Part shown: positions 45,401 to 58,231 of the stretch, one piece after another
Position numbering within the stretch: position 1 is the first letter of the stretch
How the letters are laid out: each line of letters begins with the position of its first letter
Assembly (NCBI GenBank): GCA_039000515.1
Contig: JBCFYV010001001.1
Span: forward strand, 13,663,620 to 13,727,619
DNA from: Timema cristinae
Taxonomy: Eukaryota > Arthropoda > Insecta > Phasmatodea > Timematidae
DNA: 64,000 nt
Direction of reading: 5' to 3'
Notes under the pieces: generated by a model
Told to the model about the DNA's origin: nothing
Database searches by the model: none
Seen by the model: the letters and a program-made list of their open reading frames with translations, nothing else
Translations under genes and position numbers: made by a program

Positions 45401-45879
45401 CACAAATGATGTTGATGTAGGAAATAATTTCCAATTCTTAGAAGAATTATATACCTATTAAATTGCTCTTAAGATGTGTTTTATATATCTAACTATTTAT
45501 GCAATTTATTGATAATATGTAATTATTGAATTGTCCAAAAATACATGTTTTTGTAGAGAATTATTTCTGCCATGTATTGCTATAGCTCAAAATAATGTTT
45601 ATGTGGTAGGTAGCTTAATCAGTTCTTAAATTTCTTGATACTATGCAAGTATTAAACAAGATTCCTAAACATTTTTTGTATTTTGTAAATTTTGCCTAGC
45701 AAAACGATACAGGTATAGAATCCCGATCAGATGAACTGATGATTGTTTTACAGGTGTGAATTATCTCTGTAGTTTTTTTCACCCCTACTACTCGCAAACG
45801 CGTATGCGTTTACTAAAGGTATAGTCTTCATCCCTACCATTTCGATTAAGCTTTTTATAGCCTTTACATTGAACGTGGA

Positions 45880-46132
45880 AACCCGTTTCGGCGGTCGAAT
45901 GGCCTGAGACGTGACTCTCTTAAACACTAGACTACTGACAACGGTGTGATCAGGGTTCAAGTCCCAGTCGATTATAGAGAGGGATTTTTTTTTACTAAAT
46001 TATTTTACATTCTAACTTCAAGAAAATATGGGTAGATTTTAGCTAAATTCAACTCTACTTATCCCTCTCTCGTGATCTTAGCTAGTTCATATGCTTATAG
46101 CCTTAAAGGTTAGTAAGACGTGGGGCTAAAAC
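45880..46132 (+). mobile_element. SINE-B copy
   Basis: 'cgtttcggcggtcgaatggc', 'actagactactgacaacggt', B box 'gggttcaagtcccag', tail 'gttagtaagacgtggggct'. The minus frame across it is a by-product. Confidence 0.8.
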
Positions 46133-48049
46133 AAATATTTGTCGAAATCATTTTTAATTTGCATGATTTAATATTGGTAATATTTATTTAGCTTTGTTTT
46201 TAAGTTATTCAGACATAAATAAATTGTCCCAAGTTCAAACGAATGTAAAAAAAAACCCATTCAAATGCTCCTTAAAAGAATCATATATTTTTTTAAACAT
46301 GTTAGCACATTTCACAATTTGATCATCTTAAAATGACATCTCAAAACTGTTGACGTAGTTAGTAAAAAAAAATTTTTAATTTATATTTTTAGCTGAAACT
46401 TTTTTCTTTTATTTAGTTTTGGTCCCTTTTTCTCACGAACTGGTTAACATCACAAGGACGCTATTACATCCAAACCAAAGTAAATTGAACAAATGATTAT
46501 TAAAGACCAAAACGTGATGAGCAAAATGTGTATTCTACATTATTATTCTTATTAGTATTTTCACGCTTGCGGTATTTTCAGACATCTACCTTGAAAGTGT
46601 TCAATGTTGCCGTGTCATATTATTTACTGCTTTGGGAGGTGTTTATTTTCTCGTTACAACTTGGTAATGTCTCGTTATCTAAACACTCATGACTCAATTT
46701 TAGGACCAAGAACGGTGTAAATACACAAGACGAGAAGGAGTATTTATTTGAGTTTTACTATTCTTGGCTGAAATATATTTGTAAAGAAATTTGTGTATAG
46801 AAAAACTATTATAGAAGCAAACGCTAATTTTAGTAGTCTTAAATACTAGGAATACATTATATTTTAATATTGGTTATTAGTCTACTTATAAACAAATAAT
46901 AATTTAAGTATTTAAATAGACGTGTAATATTTAATGATGTACTACCTAGCTGGCTCTAAGCTTTAATTTTAGATTTTTAGAGATTTAAATATTAAATATA
47001 ATGAATCCAGGTAGAACAAATACTTACATTTTAAATTTAATCCCAAATTAAGAAATTCCTCTTTTGAGTATTTTTGGGAATGAAAATGTTTGAGCAAATT
47101 TATAAGACTTAATTTTTAAAAAATAAAAACCAATTTGGTAGAATTCCGCGAATCATTTTCAAAAGGAATTGCACCACGTTACATATATATCTATATAGAA
47201 TAGCTGTCAACACTTGGGGGGGGGGGAAAATAATAAAGATTTTGACGACAAATAGTAAAATCTCACAAAGCTACACTAAATGTCCTATTCTTGTTTACTT
47301 TAATAGTCAAAATAAAATAAAAACATCATTCGGTATTCTTAGTAAGATCTACTTTTCTCCTTCTTAAATAAAGAAACCAACAAAAAAACTACCATGACTG
47401 TAAACTGTGTATTTTTCCTTCAAAACGTCTTATAGTATTCAGGACCACGGTAGAAAACAAGCATTCAATGTTGGTATTTGATTATTCAGTTAAAACTCAT
47501 AAAATGTTTACGAAAATGTCGTCAGAGTTGTAACTTTTAGTACAAATCACGTAAAAATTCGAAAGAGCTGCAAGATAGATGATAAAATTCTCTGAGGAGT
47601 AACTGGTAGGTATATAATGTATATGTATGTATAGTTTACTAAAACTACTTTTATATATTTTTACCTAAACATGTGATCCACAACAGTCACTTTTGATAAA
47701 TATTATCAATACCTATAAAATAATGCTTATAAGTTAGTAAAATGTAATCAATATTGACCGTCACAAAATTTGTGGTTTGTACATTCTAAGCTTTTCTTTC
47801 CTGCAGAATCCAGTTTACGGTTTAACTTAGGTGAATTATTTGATAGATTCATGCTAAAATTATTGTCTTTATTATTTTTAACAATGGATTTTAAAGCACA
47901 CTTATAATGGCCTGGCTAATACATTAGTGTATTATGTTGACTTTTGTAGTTTGGATTCTCAAATATTTGAGATACAGAACAAGAAGATATATTTGAGAGT
48001 TATGCAACTTTTACACTAGCAAACTTTTAAAAAACTGTAATTAGCACCA
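46133..48049. other. no gene identified
   Basis: AT-rich. A good acceptor 'cttttctttcctgcag' ends at about 47806 and is followed by a 31-codon frame (SSLRFNLGELFDRF...), not distinctive enough to call. A G homopolymer lies at about 47217-47226. Confidence 0.45.
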
Positions 48050-48282
48050 GTAAGCACACCGATTAAGGTGTGAATCTAATTTAGTCTGGTTTATTGGCGA
48101 ATGGGAGGTCAGGGTTTGGTTCCAAAACGATTATAGAGAGGTGTTTTATCTTAAATTGTTTTCTACCCTCGCTTAACTACTAAAAAATCTGTTACAGTTA
48201 TACTAAATTTTAACTTCCTCGTCCTTATTACTCAAGTGTAAATTTTCAGATTGCCCAAAGGGGTAGTAAGAGTCGATACATA
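48050..48282 (+). mobile_element. SINE-B copy (old)
   Basis: 'ccgattaaggtgtgaatcta', 'aatgggaggtcagggtttgg', 'tactcaagtgtaaattttc', tail 'ggggtagtaagagtcg'. Confidence 0.6.
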
Positions 48283-48649
48283 AAAGAAATTAAAATATTG
48301 TATTAACTTATGCATGAAAGTGTTATATTTGAGTATTTAGGTTTGGTCAAACACGTCATAAATTACGATGGTATGACTTGAGGGGAAAGTTAATTCTTAT
48401 TTGGTTGGCTGTAGTCCTAAGTAGCTTAGTTGTTGGTTTTAACATTCACAACACTTCCAATAATAGTCCCATTTAGGCTTGAATATCAATTTTTTGAAGT
48501 TACACATTATATTTATAGTTATAATTAATATGTTATATTATCTATAAGATAACACTTTTTGTGTTTCTCATAAAGACATAGATGTAATTAGTAAATAATG
48601 GGCAGTAGTTTAGTTTCAACTAGTTAAATATATCTCTAATATTATATAT

Positions 48650-48775
48650 GCACACTGGAATAAAACCCAGGACCAACCTCAGTACGCCCAGGAAAGATCC
48701 GATCCAGGACCTTCTAGTCATTGGCAAACCATAACAAACGTCTTTTACCCCTTATTTCACGTGACCAATGAGGTA
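48650..48775 (-). mobile_element. SINE-B fragment, head half
   Basis: 'caacctcagtacgcccagga', 'gatccgatccaggacc', 'agtcattggcaaaccataac' in reverse SINE-B order. The tail half is absent. Confidence 0.45.
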
Positions 48776-49107
48776 TGTTATGTTATATAATAATAATAAT
48801 AATAATTAAGAAAAATTATAAACCTGGACATAAAAGTACTACTTCATAGAAAAAGAAGAAAAATAAGTTTTACTAGAAAAGGATTCCCTAAGATGTAAAT
48901 ACTTACAAATAATTTTAGTTTGTTTAGCTCTCTAGTGCATTGGCTTTCAAAGGTGATTGCTGTGAGAATATGAAGAAGTGTTGCAAAAAAAAAGCAAACT
49001 TATTTTTAGTTAATATCAATTTAAAGTTTCTAAAATAAAATTGTAACCACATTAAGTATTTTAATTTTAAGTAAACTCTCTACAAATAGTTTCCTTAACT
49101 AATTGTA

Positions 49108-49386
49108 AGTGACCTGGCGGTCTAGGGGTAATGTGTCAGACTTCTATGCTGGCGGCCAGGGTTCAATCCTCGGTCCCGGCACAGATTTATCTGATTTCCA
49201 AACCCTTCCTTCACCTCTGACAAGACTTCTTGTGAATGTGGGGAATGCCAGGCCTCCACCGTGGTTCGGATTCCACGTTAAACTGTAGGTCCTTCATTTC
49301 ATCTCACAATCACCCTACTATTACACATTAGCGTAAGTGCGTATAAGCCGAACGGGTAGTAAGACGCGGTGCTAATAATAATAATA
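49108..49386 (+). mobile_element. SINE-A copy, full length, with target-site duplication
   Basis: 'gtgacctggcggtctagggg', B box 'agggttcaatcctcgg', tail 'gggtagtaagacgcggtgct' plus (aat)n. Flanking 'aactaattgta' at 49097-49107 and 49387-49397. Confidence 0.95.
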
Positions 49387-49639
49387 AACTAATTGTACCT
49401 GGACATAAGAAACTTGTATACCAAAGATGGCGTATATTTATAAAAATGCAATGCCTAGTGAAAAATAGGTTGAGAACCACTACTATATAACGAGGAACGG
49501 ATACCTTTTGGTCCTTTGATATTATAAGCCTATCAAAGGTCCTGAGACCACCATCGTCTCTCATATATATATATATCTTGCATTTATTTCTTAAATACGT
49601 CCCCACCTTTATATACATAAAAAATGATACGACACAATC

Positions 49640-50860
49640 GGAAAAACTTTCTAGAATTGCGTATTATATCTTGAAAAAGTTTTTTTTTTATAAGATTTTC
49701 AGATCAAATTGTTCAAACAATTTTTAAATTATCAAATTTTCAAAAATTATTTTTTGTAAACCCTCCTAAAACTATTTTTAGTTTATAAAAATAAAAAGTA
49801 GTTTTATTTATCATAAAAAACTATCACCAAATATCCAATTCGAATTAAATCTTCGAAGCCAATTTTGAACAATTTCAAATTTTCTATAATCTTTCTTAAG
49901 TAAACTACCATTAAAATCATTTATTTTAGAAAAATAAGTACGCATAGAGTTATTTAAAATGAAATCAAAATTTGTTAAAAATCATTCATCAGTAAACTAC
50001 TATAAAATTAATTTATCTTAGAGAAACAGATACATATAAATATTTATAAAAAATATAGCTAACATTATAAATACACATTTTGAACCAAATCGTAAGTGCC
50101 AATTTTTAAAATATTTTGAATTTAAAAAACTCCATTCATCAGTAAGCTAAACTTAAATGAATCCTCCACTCCCCCCCCCCCCCAAAAGCATACAGTTTTA
50201 TTTCTATATAAAAAATTCAAATGTACATTTAAAAAAAATTGATATTCGATAAAGCCGTTACCGTGATTCAGATTCCACGTTAAACTGTAGGTCCTCCATT
50301 TCATCTCACAATCACCCTACCATTATACATTAGCGTAAGTGCGTATAACCCGAATTGGTAGTAAGACGTGGTGCTAATAATAAAATAATAATAATAATAA
50401 TAATAATGATGATGATGATGATGATGATGATGATATGATTATGATAAGCCGTTTTTCAAATATTTCGCATTTTAAAACATAACTCTTTATTCAACTATCA
50501 CTTAATGAATTTCAAACAGTGTTATTTGGAAGGTCAAATACTCCCTATCTATCTAATTTAAACAAAATCGTTAGAATTAGGACATTAAAAAATCCCTCAT
50601 CAGTAAATTACCCTTAATTTAATTGCTAAGGTCCAAATTTATTTTAAGAATCCCGAGTCCTGAACATCTAGATATCAAGTTTGAACAAAATTCCTCCAAC
50701 TGTTTCCGACCTTTGGCCGGGGACATACAGACGAGACGGACAGACAGGGAGACAGACAGTTGTGAAAAATGTCATTTTTTGGGTTCGGAGACACACATAT
50801 AACATTAAGATTCATCATAATTTCAAGGTCAATTTTTTTACAAACGCAAAGTAAAAAAAA
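49640..50860 (+). repeat. degenerate internally repeated element, copy 1
   Basis: Successive blocks carry 'taagtaaactacc' (49898), 'catcagtaaactac' (49987), 'catcagtaagctaa' (50137) and 'catcagtaaattac' (50599), with 'tttgaacaaaat'-like spacers between. It ends with 'gacggacagacagggagaca' and 'tttttgggttcgg'. A truncated SINE-A sits inside. The inverted relative is at 56920-57960. Confidence 0.5.
50260..50428 (+). mobile_element. SINE-A, 5'-truncated, followed by (gat)n
   Basis: Starts inside the body at 'accgtgattcagattccacg' and ends 'gacgtggtgctaataat' with (aat)n passing into (gat)n (50407-50434). The flanks 'gataaagccgtt' and 'gataagccgtt' are near-identical, indicating insertion into the surrounding repeat. 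Confidence 0.85.
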
Positions 50861-50939
50861 GAAGAGTAACCACAAGGTACAGTACATCTTCATATTAAAA
50901 TATTTATATCTCTTAAAACATCTACTACTATTAATCACG

Positions 50940-52148
50940 GTATTTTGGTCACATTAAAATATTATTTGAAAATAGCGTAGTTACGTGATGAATTGGCGAG
51001 TTTAAAAACTGAAAGATCAACAATTGACGCAAGTTAATACAGTGATGATGAACTTCTTACCGTAGACGCGTAGTGATGTGAGAAAGATCGGGTCGGAAAA
51101 AAAAGAGACCGAATATTCAACTCTTTACCAACACCTGTTTACCTGAAAACAATTCGCCCACCTTGAATATTGGACTAACGAGCTGTGACTTGCATATTGA
51201 ACTACATAACAAGGCAGGCGTCCAGATACTCCGGATAAAGAATGAACTATTTCACACTTTTTAAAACACACACACAAGTTTCAAAATGATATTGAGTCTA
51301 CGAGAAATATTTCAATTCCTTGCTATTAGAAACTCTAATATATCTGTCACCGACAATGTTTGAAATCCAGGCGTTCTATAAAATGCCTAGGATTTATATA
51401 TAATGACAGAGTAGTTTTGGCAACGTATGAAATAAACGAGTTTTTCTGTTGTATTTCATACTTATTTTCAAGTTCTTTGTCCTTTTTAAGTCCCGGAATA
51501 TGTTATAAATTCTTTTATCCTGTTATATCAAAGTCTTGCACCGTTTTATTGCAGGTTCACCCAATTCCCTAGGATATAAGCTGGTCAGGTTGGGTTATTT
51601 TAAAATAGGGTAGTTAGGTAAGGTAATGTTAGGTTAGGCTAGCTATTGTTCTTGGTAATATAATATAATGACTGGTTATGCTATAAATTTACTATGAAAA
51701 GTTTGAAATACAACAGCAAAACTAATTTATTTCAAACTTTATAACCACTTAGGAATTATATGGTAAGCCCAGACATTTTATAGAATGCCTGTATTACACA
51801 CATAGCCGTTAACATATCGATTGTGTCTAGTTTCCATGTACTAATAATACAAATTATTATTCAATTTTTATTTAAATTAAGGTAGAGATTCTAAGACAAT
51901 GATTATAAATGTGTTTTATCCTAGCTTAGATGTATCCGAAGTATTTTATCTGTACAAATATGTAGCACATTTATGGTATAATTTTGTGGTACACGATTTA
52001 TAGTTTAAGCATATCAATAAGATAACATATTAATTTCAGACAATTAAAAGCACATTAAAACTATACATTTAAAAAAAAATTGTGAACTTAGTAAATTATA
52101 TTATATGATTTTTCATAAAATCATTAATAGTGTTTTTATTTTCCTTAC
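50940..52148. other. no gene identified
   Basis: AT-rich. A short TTAGG-like run (ttaggttaggct, about 51629) and an acceptor-like 'ccgttttattgcag' near 51554 were noted. No coding frame could be supported. Confidence 0.45.
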
Positions 52149-52393
52149 GCGGCCCAACGTCTTACCACTCATTCAAGATAGCCACATATTTTTACTAATT
52201 GGATAGGAAAGAGTAAGGTATAGCATGAAATAAAGATACTTTACCCATATTTTGATGGAGGAAGGGTGTGGAAATATTTTTTGATAAACACCCCAATTCA
52301 CCAAGTAATAAAAAATAGACTCAACCACGCCCATTATCGGCAAACCAAACTAAACTTAACTTACGGTTTAGCCCTCGTCCCACTAAAGCAGGA
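52149..52393 (-). mobile_element. SINE-B copy (old)
   Basis: Tail 'cgcggcccaacgtcttacca', 'acccatattttgatggagga', 'cgcccattatcggcaaacca', head end 'cactaaagcagga'. Confidence 0.65.
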
Positions 52394-53430
52394 TTTATGT
52401 GGTTTAATATAATATAAGGTCATAGGAATTAAAAGGATTTTAACAATGTTTTGAACATATAATTTGGTTTGCACACTAATCATTTGATTGATTTTTAAAA
52501 GAAATGACCATATCATTATCAAAATGTGATACAAATTTATTATTAGGTAAAGAGCATTAATATTTAGTTGAACCTAATGGGTTAAAATATTTAAAACAAT
52601 TATATTAATAAAAGGTTGTCCTGATATTAATTCATTAATTTAGCTTATATTCTATGATTTCCTTGTTATTGATTTTAAATTGATGTATATCGCTTATTTT
52701 GATCAATTTCAAAAGGTGACATTTCTTATTTTTAAAAAGACATCTTCCTACATAAACCCTTTTTCCTTTTCTTCAACTAAGCAACTATACATTGCATCAT
52801 GATGACTACCATAACATTCTTCTACAACCTTGTTACCTCCTCACATGTTTAATAAACCATTCAAACTCTATAGAGTGATATATTTTTTACATCTTTCACT
52901 TCATGAAGTGTGTGTTCTTATTTGGTTTAATGAGCTGCTTTGTAACAAGGGCAGGCTGCCATGAAAAAAAAATCAATCTTTTGAGAAGCTGTTCCACCAA
53001 TGTATACCCTGTTATTTCATACATGTACTCAAGACAATATGAAGTATCAATGAGGTTGAAGACTTGCACAGTCAAACATAACAAAATGAGTGTTCTTGTA
53101 TTTTAGAAACACATGTTAGAAAAAAATCGCTCCCATTGTATAAAACTTGATAGGGTACATGCGTATCATTTCTATAGAATGTATTTAGTCAAACGGCTGC
53201 CAAAAAAAAAAAGTTATTTGAAATGATGCGAGAATGAAAAGACAGTTAATTAAGATGAAAAAAAATCAAGCAGATTGAAGAGTTTGTAAGGTGAACTAAT
53301 ATTATTTGATTTGTTGACAACGTGAGAAATAGGATCGAATTCAAAGTTCATGGTATTGAAACGTGAAAAGAAACCGATGCAATTTCGCAGCGTGTGAAAA
53401 TATTGAATCAGTGTAGGGCGTAGGTTATCG
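52394..53430. other. no gene identified
   Basis: AT-rich. The frames at 52896-53106 overlap on opposite strands and have no recognisable motif. Confidence 0.45.
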
Positions 53431-54026
53431 CAGCGATCTTTAACCGGAGTCCAAAAAAGGTTTTTTAGGGGGCCTTGAAAAAATAATTTTAAAATGTTAT
53501 TTGCTTATTAGTGAAGTAAATTATTTTAAATTTTACGTTTTGGAAGAAATAATTCAATGATCGTAAGCTTTTAAGTACAGCAGACTCTTTATTTTTAGGG
53601 GTAATTGAGAGGAGGCACGGATACTATAATTCACGTATAGTACAAATAATCCTCATCTGTTTACTATCACCATTAACAATTTGCTGCCCTTTGTTTCTAC
53701 TTATCTATGTGAAAATGGATTTTCCACAGTGGTAAATATTAAAACGAAGCATCGAAATCGACTCCGAATCGACTCCTGCATGTTAATAGCATTAGGTAAT
53801 AAATTGAAACCAAAACAAACAAATTAGTGGAAAGTGTTCAACAGCTCAGAAAGATCCCATTAAATACAGTTAATCTAGTTAACTTTTGTTTTTTATTATA
53901 ATCAGTAAATAAATCGACTATTTTAGAATAAATCTTAATGATTAATATGTTAGTAAAAACTAGGGGCCTCAAAAATATTTTAAGATATTTAGGGGGCAGC
54001 GGGTAATAAAAGGTTAAGAACCACTG
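53431..54026 (+). mobile_element. hAT element, internally deleted, with dimerisation-domain remnant
   Basis: Ends 'cagcgatctttaacc' and the complement of 'ggttaagaaccactg' form a 15 bp inverted repeat with three mismatches. The subterminal 'agggggccttgaaaa' and 'aggggcctcaaaaat' also pair. Inside, at about 53690-53830, a frame reads 'LCENGFSTVVNIKTKHRN' and 'RIDSCMLIALGNKLKP', the C-terminal hATC dimerisation region of Zbed5/Charlie-type transposases. The catalytic part is missing. Confidence 0.75.
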
Positions 54027-54223
54027 GGCTAATGTACCTTTTCAAAATGATGTAGCTTGATATATTTTTGTTGAATCAAACAAATCTAATGTAATCGAAA
54101 TTTTTAGGTAACTGTCATAATACCATGAACTTTTATAAGCCTTCCTTTACTCTTGTTACGATTCGGCTTTTTCAGCTTCCCGTTTCAGCTTTATGATGAT
54201 TTTGAGCAGCCATTTATATTTAA

Positions 54224-54486
54224 CAGCACTGGAATTTATTTTGGGGTACGCGAAGACGTTTTAAGGGGTACGTAAGATTTAATATAAATATACATACCTA
54301 AATTTTTCTCATTTAAAACTTATTCATAAATACATTATTTAGGATGTAATTTATGTTATTTATAATAGATTTAGATTATAGATTATGTATAGCTTATATA
54401 TTATACATTTGGAGGTACAAACTTGAAAATTAATTATATCTGTGGGTACGTGAACAAAAAAATAATCTAAAAATTGAATACCGCTG
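54224..54486. mobile_element. hAT-type MITE (second, decayed)
   Basis: 'cagcactggaatttatttt' and the complement of 'aaaattgaataccgctg' are approximate inverted ends. 'ggggtacgcgaagacg' and 'gtgggtacgtgaac' pair inside. Flanking 8-mers match poorly. Confidence 0.5.
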
Positions 54487-54489
54487 TTT

Positions 54490-56100
54490 TATAAGATTGC
54501 AAACATTTATTTTCCTCCTTTATTAATGAATCATTGGAAGGATAATTTGAATAGACTATGAATCCAAAAGTGGTTCATGATAGGCAGTAGTTCAAGAGAC
54601 ATTACTCTAGACTCTGAGAAACTAGATTTAGAAAAATCTTGTTAGAGTATTCTAAATACCAATTCTTTATGAGGTTTCACCAATTACCTATGGTAATTTC
54701 AACAACGATTTTACACTTGTACCAATATCTACCTCCTCTCTCCAAACATCCCTCTTTTCAAACCAAAACTGTGTTTCCTGCATCTCTAGGTGAGTATCCG
54801 AACCACGGACCTCCTATCCTAGACACGACACTAGAGGTTGACGAGATTGGAGAATTGTGACCTTCCTGTCACCTGAGTAGACGATGTGCGCATGCGTCGT
54901 GGGTCCGATCTTGCTACGGACTAATATATTATTGGTATGGTTCTTGGCCCCGTACGATGTAGTACTATGAGGACCTCCCAAAACTCCACCCTTTCCAGAG
55001 CACCCCCAAACAAACACCCATATCTATTCGGCTCGTGATTTATACCTTGAGGACTTTAAAGCATTAGTCTCTAGAATCAGCCTTAGTTTCGTTATAATAT
55101 TGGTATAACTTGCATTTATTCTTAGATTAAATTAAATTGTCTAGTGGATTTGTCTATTATAATTATATAAGTATTATTAATGTTCCTAGCCAACATATTA
55201 TTTATGTCACGCTTCTGGTTTTATATAACCTCATCTGTGGGATCTATGTTTGAATCCCAACTGGGGCTGAATTTAATTTCCAAAGTCGGACTAGCGCAGG
55301 GAACTTATTATTTATTATGTGCTTCACTATACTTATAATCAAAGGTACTAACAGTTTCAAGTGTACACCTGATAGCTTTATACATAATTTGATGTGTATC
55401 GTAAAATTAGAAATAAAGACTTAGTAAGTGAATTTTAGAGGGTACAACAATATACTACAATTTTTCAAGTGTAGTTTTAAATGTTTTTAAGAAACTTTAC
55501 TGAATGACAGTTATAAAGATTACTAAAAAATAATTATACGTGTTCATATTTTAGGCTATCTTATCTGCAACTGCTAATTTTGAGAGATATTTTCAATACC
55601 TATAAAATAACACCTACAAAAGTGATAATATAGTGAAATGCTATAAATGTTAGCGGCTAAAATTATATGTTTGTATTTTTTTAAAGGCTCTTTCTATGGA
55701 AATTAGGCTGTACGTAGTAATAATATTGTGTTTTAAGAAATAACAAATATAACCAATTTTTTTCTAAGCTAAGTTAAGCTATTACGTCCTAATAATTACT
55801 CTGAAAACCAGAAAACGATTGCAATCCTCATTAGAAAATGCTTGCATTATGAAATTAATCATTTTATTACACATTCGTGAATATTATGACGTATGCCAAT
55901 GTTTAGTTAGAAAAAAAATTTCGATACCAAAATAAGCTACCTAAGTCTAAGATGCATATACCTGATCTGACGTATGAATAAGTTAAAAATATATATAATA
56001 GCTTTTTTAGCTGTCCTGTGAAAATTGGAGTGTAGTTTTAAACCATCAAATAATCACTTGGATTTTTTAGTCACATTTTCCGACAGGGATAGTCGACTCC
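54490..56100. other. no gene identified
   Basis: A less AT-rich patch at 54700-55030 has open frames on both strands and an acceptor/donor-like 'catctctaggtgagt' at about 54783, but no frame resembles a known protein. The rest is AT-rich. Confidence 0.4.
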
Positions 56101-56107
56101 TTTAACT

Positions 56108-56130
56108 ATGATGATGATGATGATGATGAT
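56108..56130 (+). repeat. (gat)n microsatellite
   Basis: About seven uninterrupted units of atg/gat. Confidence 0.85.
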
Positions 56131-56919
56131 CTTATATTTGTGTCGTTCTGAGAGGTTTTTGAATCTCTTGACTCCAGCAACATTGGTGGCAAACAGCACT
56201 ATGCTACTACTTCGCTCAACAGCTGCAACAAGTTGTATTCAATTAGTACCTGTCGCTAACACCTTCACAAAAAAAAAGTTGCTTATTTATAGTATTAGTT
56301 GGGATTCCATTTTCACCGACAGTGACCCATTGAGCTTTTAACAAGTTTCACGAAATGTTTTAAAAGGTTATACATTTGAAAAAAGTGTCTGAATTGCTGT
56401 TTGCCATAAAACAACCCCTTTATAAGAAAGTAAAAAGACAAAATGCATTCAAAGTGCAGTTTTTGAAATGTTTTAGATAGCGTAGCAAAGATCATGATTG
56501 GTTGCATTTTATTAAATGAAAAATTAGATTGTGAATTTGTAAATCAAAACTGTTATTCATTGTGTGAACCGTATCTTTTTATAACTGTCCTGAATATCTG
56601 CATATTTATACTAAAGGGAAGGGAATTTACCTGGATTTGCATGCAGAAAGATTAGGAAACCATTTAGTAAAAAATTAACCACGACTGGGCATCGTTAGTG
56701 GGGACCAAAAAGGAAACAGACACGTATCATAATTATCATCTTCCTTCCCCTCACTCCCTCCCCCCCAATAATCAAGTCAAATGGGATATTCTTAGTACCG
56801 TAAAGCGATCAGTGAATTGCTTTATTCCGAAAATTGAGAATTCAAATTTAAATCAATACATTAAATATGAGGTAGCTTTTTCCTTTTATTCGACACCTCT
56901 TAGAGAATAGTTTTGTGAT

Positions 56920-57960
56920 CGTCAAAAAAATCGAGCTAGATTTTGATAAATGTTGAAGTTTCATGACGCCTTGAAACCGAAAAGTTATTTTTAATCATAT
57001 CTGTCTGTTTATCTGTCCCTGGCCACGTGTCCAAAACGGTTGGATGGATATTGTTCGAAATTGTTATTAAGATTTTATGAGGCTGAGACCTAATATATAT
57101 ATATAATTTTTTAGTTTTATACTTTTTCTCAAATGAGTGTAGTTTACTTATGACTGATTTTTTTGATTTTCAAATTTATCGTTAATGGCTCCAACGATTT
57201 GGTTTAAAATGTGTGTATAGGGAGCGCTTGACCTCCCAAATAACAGTAAGCAGTAGGTTTTTACATTAAAAAATCGGTAAGGGATGGCTTACTGAAAAGT
57301 GATTCTCAAAAGTTCAAACTATTTTGAAAATTGTTCTAGAAATTTTGTTTATGATGAATATCTGGTGATTGTTTGAGATGCCAAATAAAACTGTATACTT
57401 GTTTTTCGGGGGAAGACTCATTAAAGGGTAATATACTGATGGCTTTTTTTAATTCTAAAAAGTTTAAAAAATTGGTCTAACATTTTGGTTCAAAATAAGT
57501 ATTTGATAAGTTTTTCCGTATATATTTTTTATATATTTTTTCAGAAAAAGATCATTTCATGATAAATTTACTGAAGAATAATGTTGGCTAAATTTGAAAT
57601 TATTTGGAACTAGCTTTAATTATTTTGTTCAAAATAGGTATCGGGGGACTATTTTATATTATCCTTAATACTATTTCTTTATTGTTTCTAAAATAAATTA
57701 ATTTAATGATATTTTACGTAAGATACTTTATAACAAGTTTGACATTTTTCAAAATTGGCATTGAAGGTTTAATTTAAAATTGGTATCTAGAGATAGTTTT
57801 TTCTGATGAATAAGAATACATTTTAATTTTTACAAAGTTAAAAATCTGGTGTAATATAAAAAGAACTAATTTTTGAAAATTTGAAATGTGTTAAAAATAT
57901 TTGAACAATCTGGTTTAAAATATTTATAAAAAGTTAATTATGATGAACAAGATAACGTGT
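56920..57960 (-). repeat. degenerate internally repeated element, copy 2 (inverted)
   Basis: Starts with the complement of the 'gacggacagaca' end (ctgtctgtttatctgtccct, about 57000) and carries inverted spaced blocks 'gtagtttacttatgact' (57140), 'gatggcttactgaa' (57283), 'gggtaatatactgatggct' (57425) and 'taaatttactgaa' (57563). Its order is the reverse of 49640-50860. Confidence 0.45.
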
Positions 57961-58077
57961 CCAATTTTTATGAGGAAGCTTGTACAAGAGTAGTCTCACT
58001 TAAAACTTTATTTTTAAATTTTCAAGCTTTAGTATTCAATACATAATTTGAAAGAGCTTGTGCAATTTTCTTAGGAG

Positions 58078-58231
58078 AAAGTGTAACCACATTTGCACGG
58101 AGATAAGGAAAAACCATTTAGAAAAAACACACTTAATACACCCGACCGGAATCGAAACACGATATCCCCGTCATCGACAATCTAATATATTGTGAAAGTG
58201 ACGCCTTAGAAAACGCGGCTACCGACGTGGG
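58078..58231 (-). mobile_element. SINE-B fragment, head half
   Basis: 'acatttgcacggagataagg', 'cccgaccggaatcgaaacac', 'cccgtcatcgacaatctaat' and 'gacgccttagaaaacgcggc'. The tail half is absent. Confidence 0.7.

Noticed and set aside
48934..49483. hAT MITE split by the SINE-A at 49108
   Set aside because: 'tagtgcattggctttcaaag' and 'aggttgagaaccacta' look like hAT ends, but the pairing is poor and the flanking 8-mers do not match.
56108..56341. 77-codon plus-strand frame
   Set aside because: It starts inside a (gat)n microsatellite and has no family resemblance.
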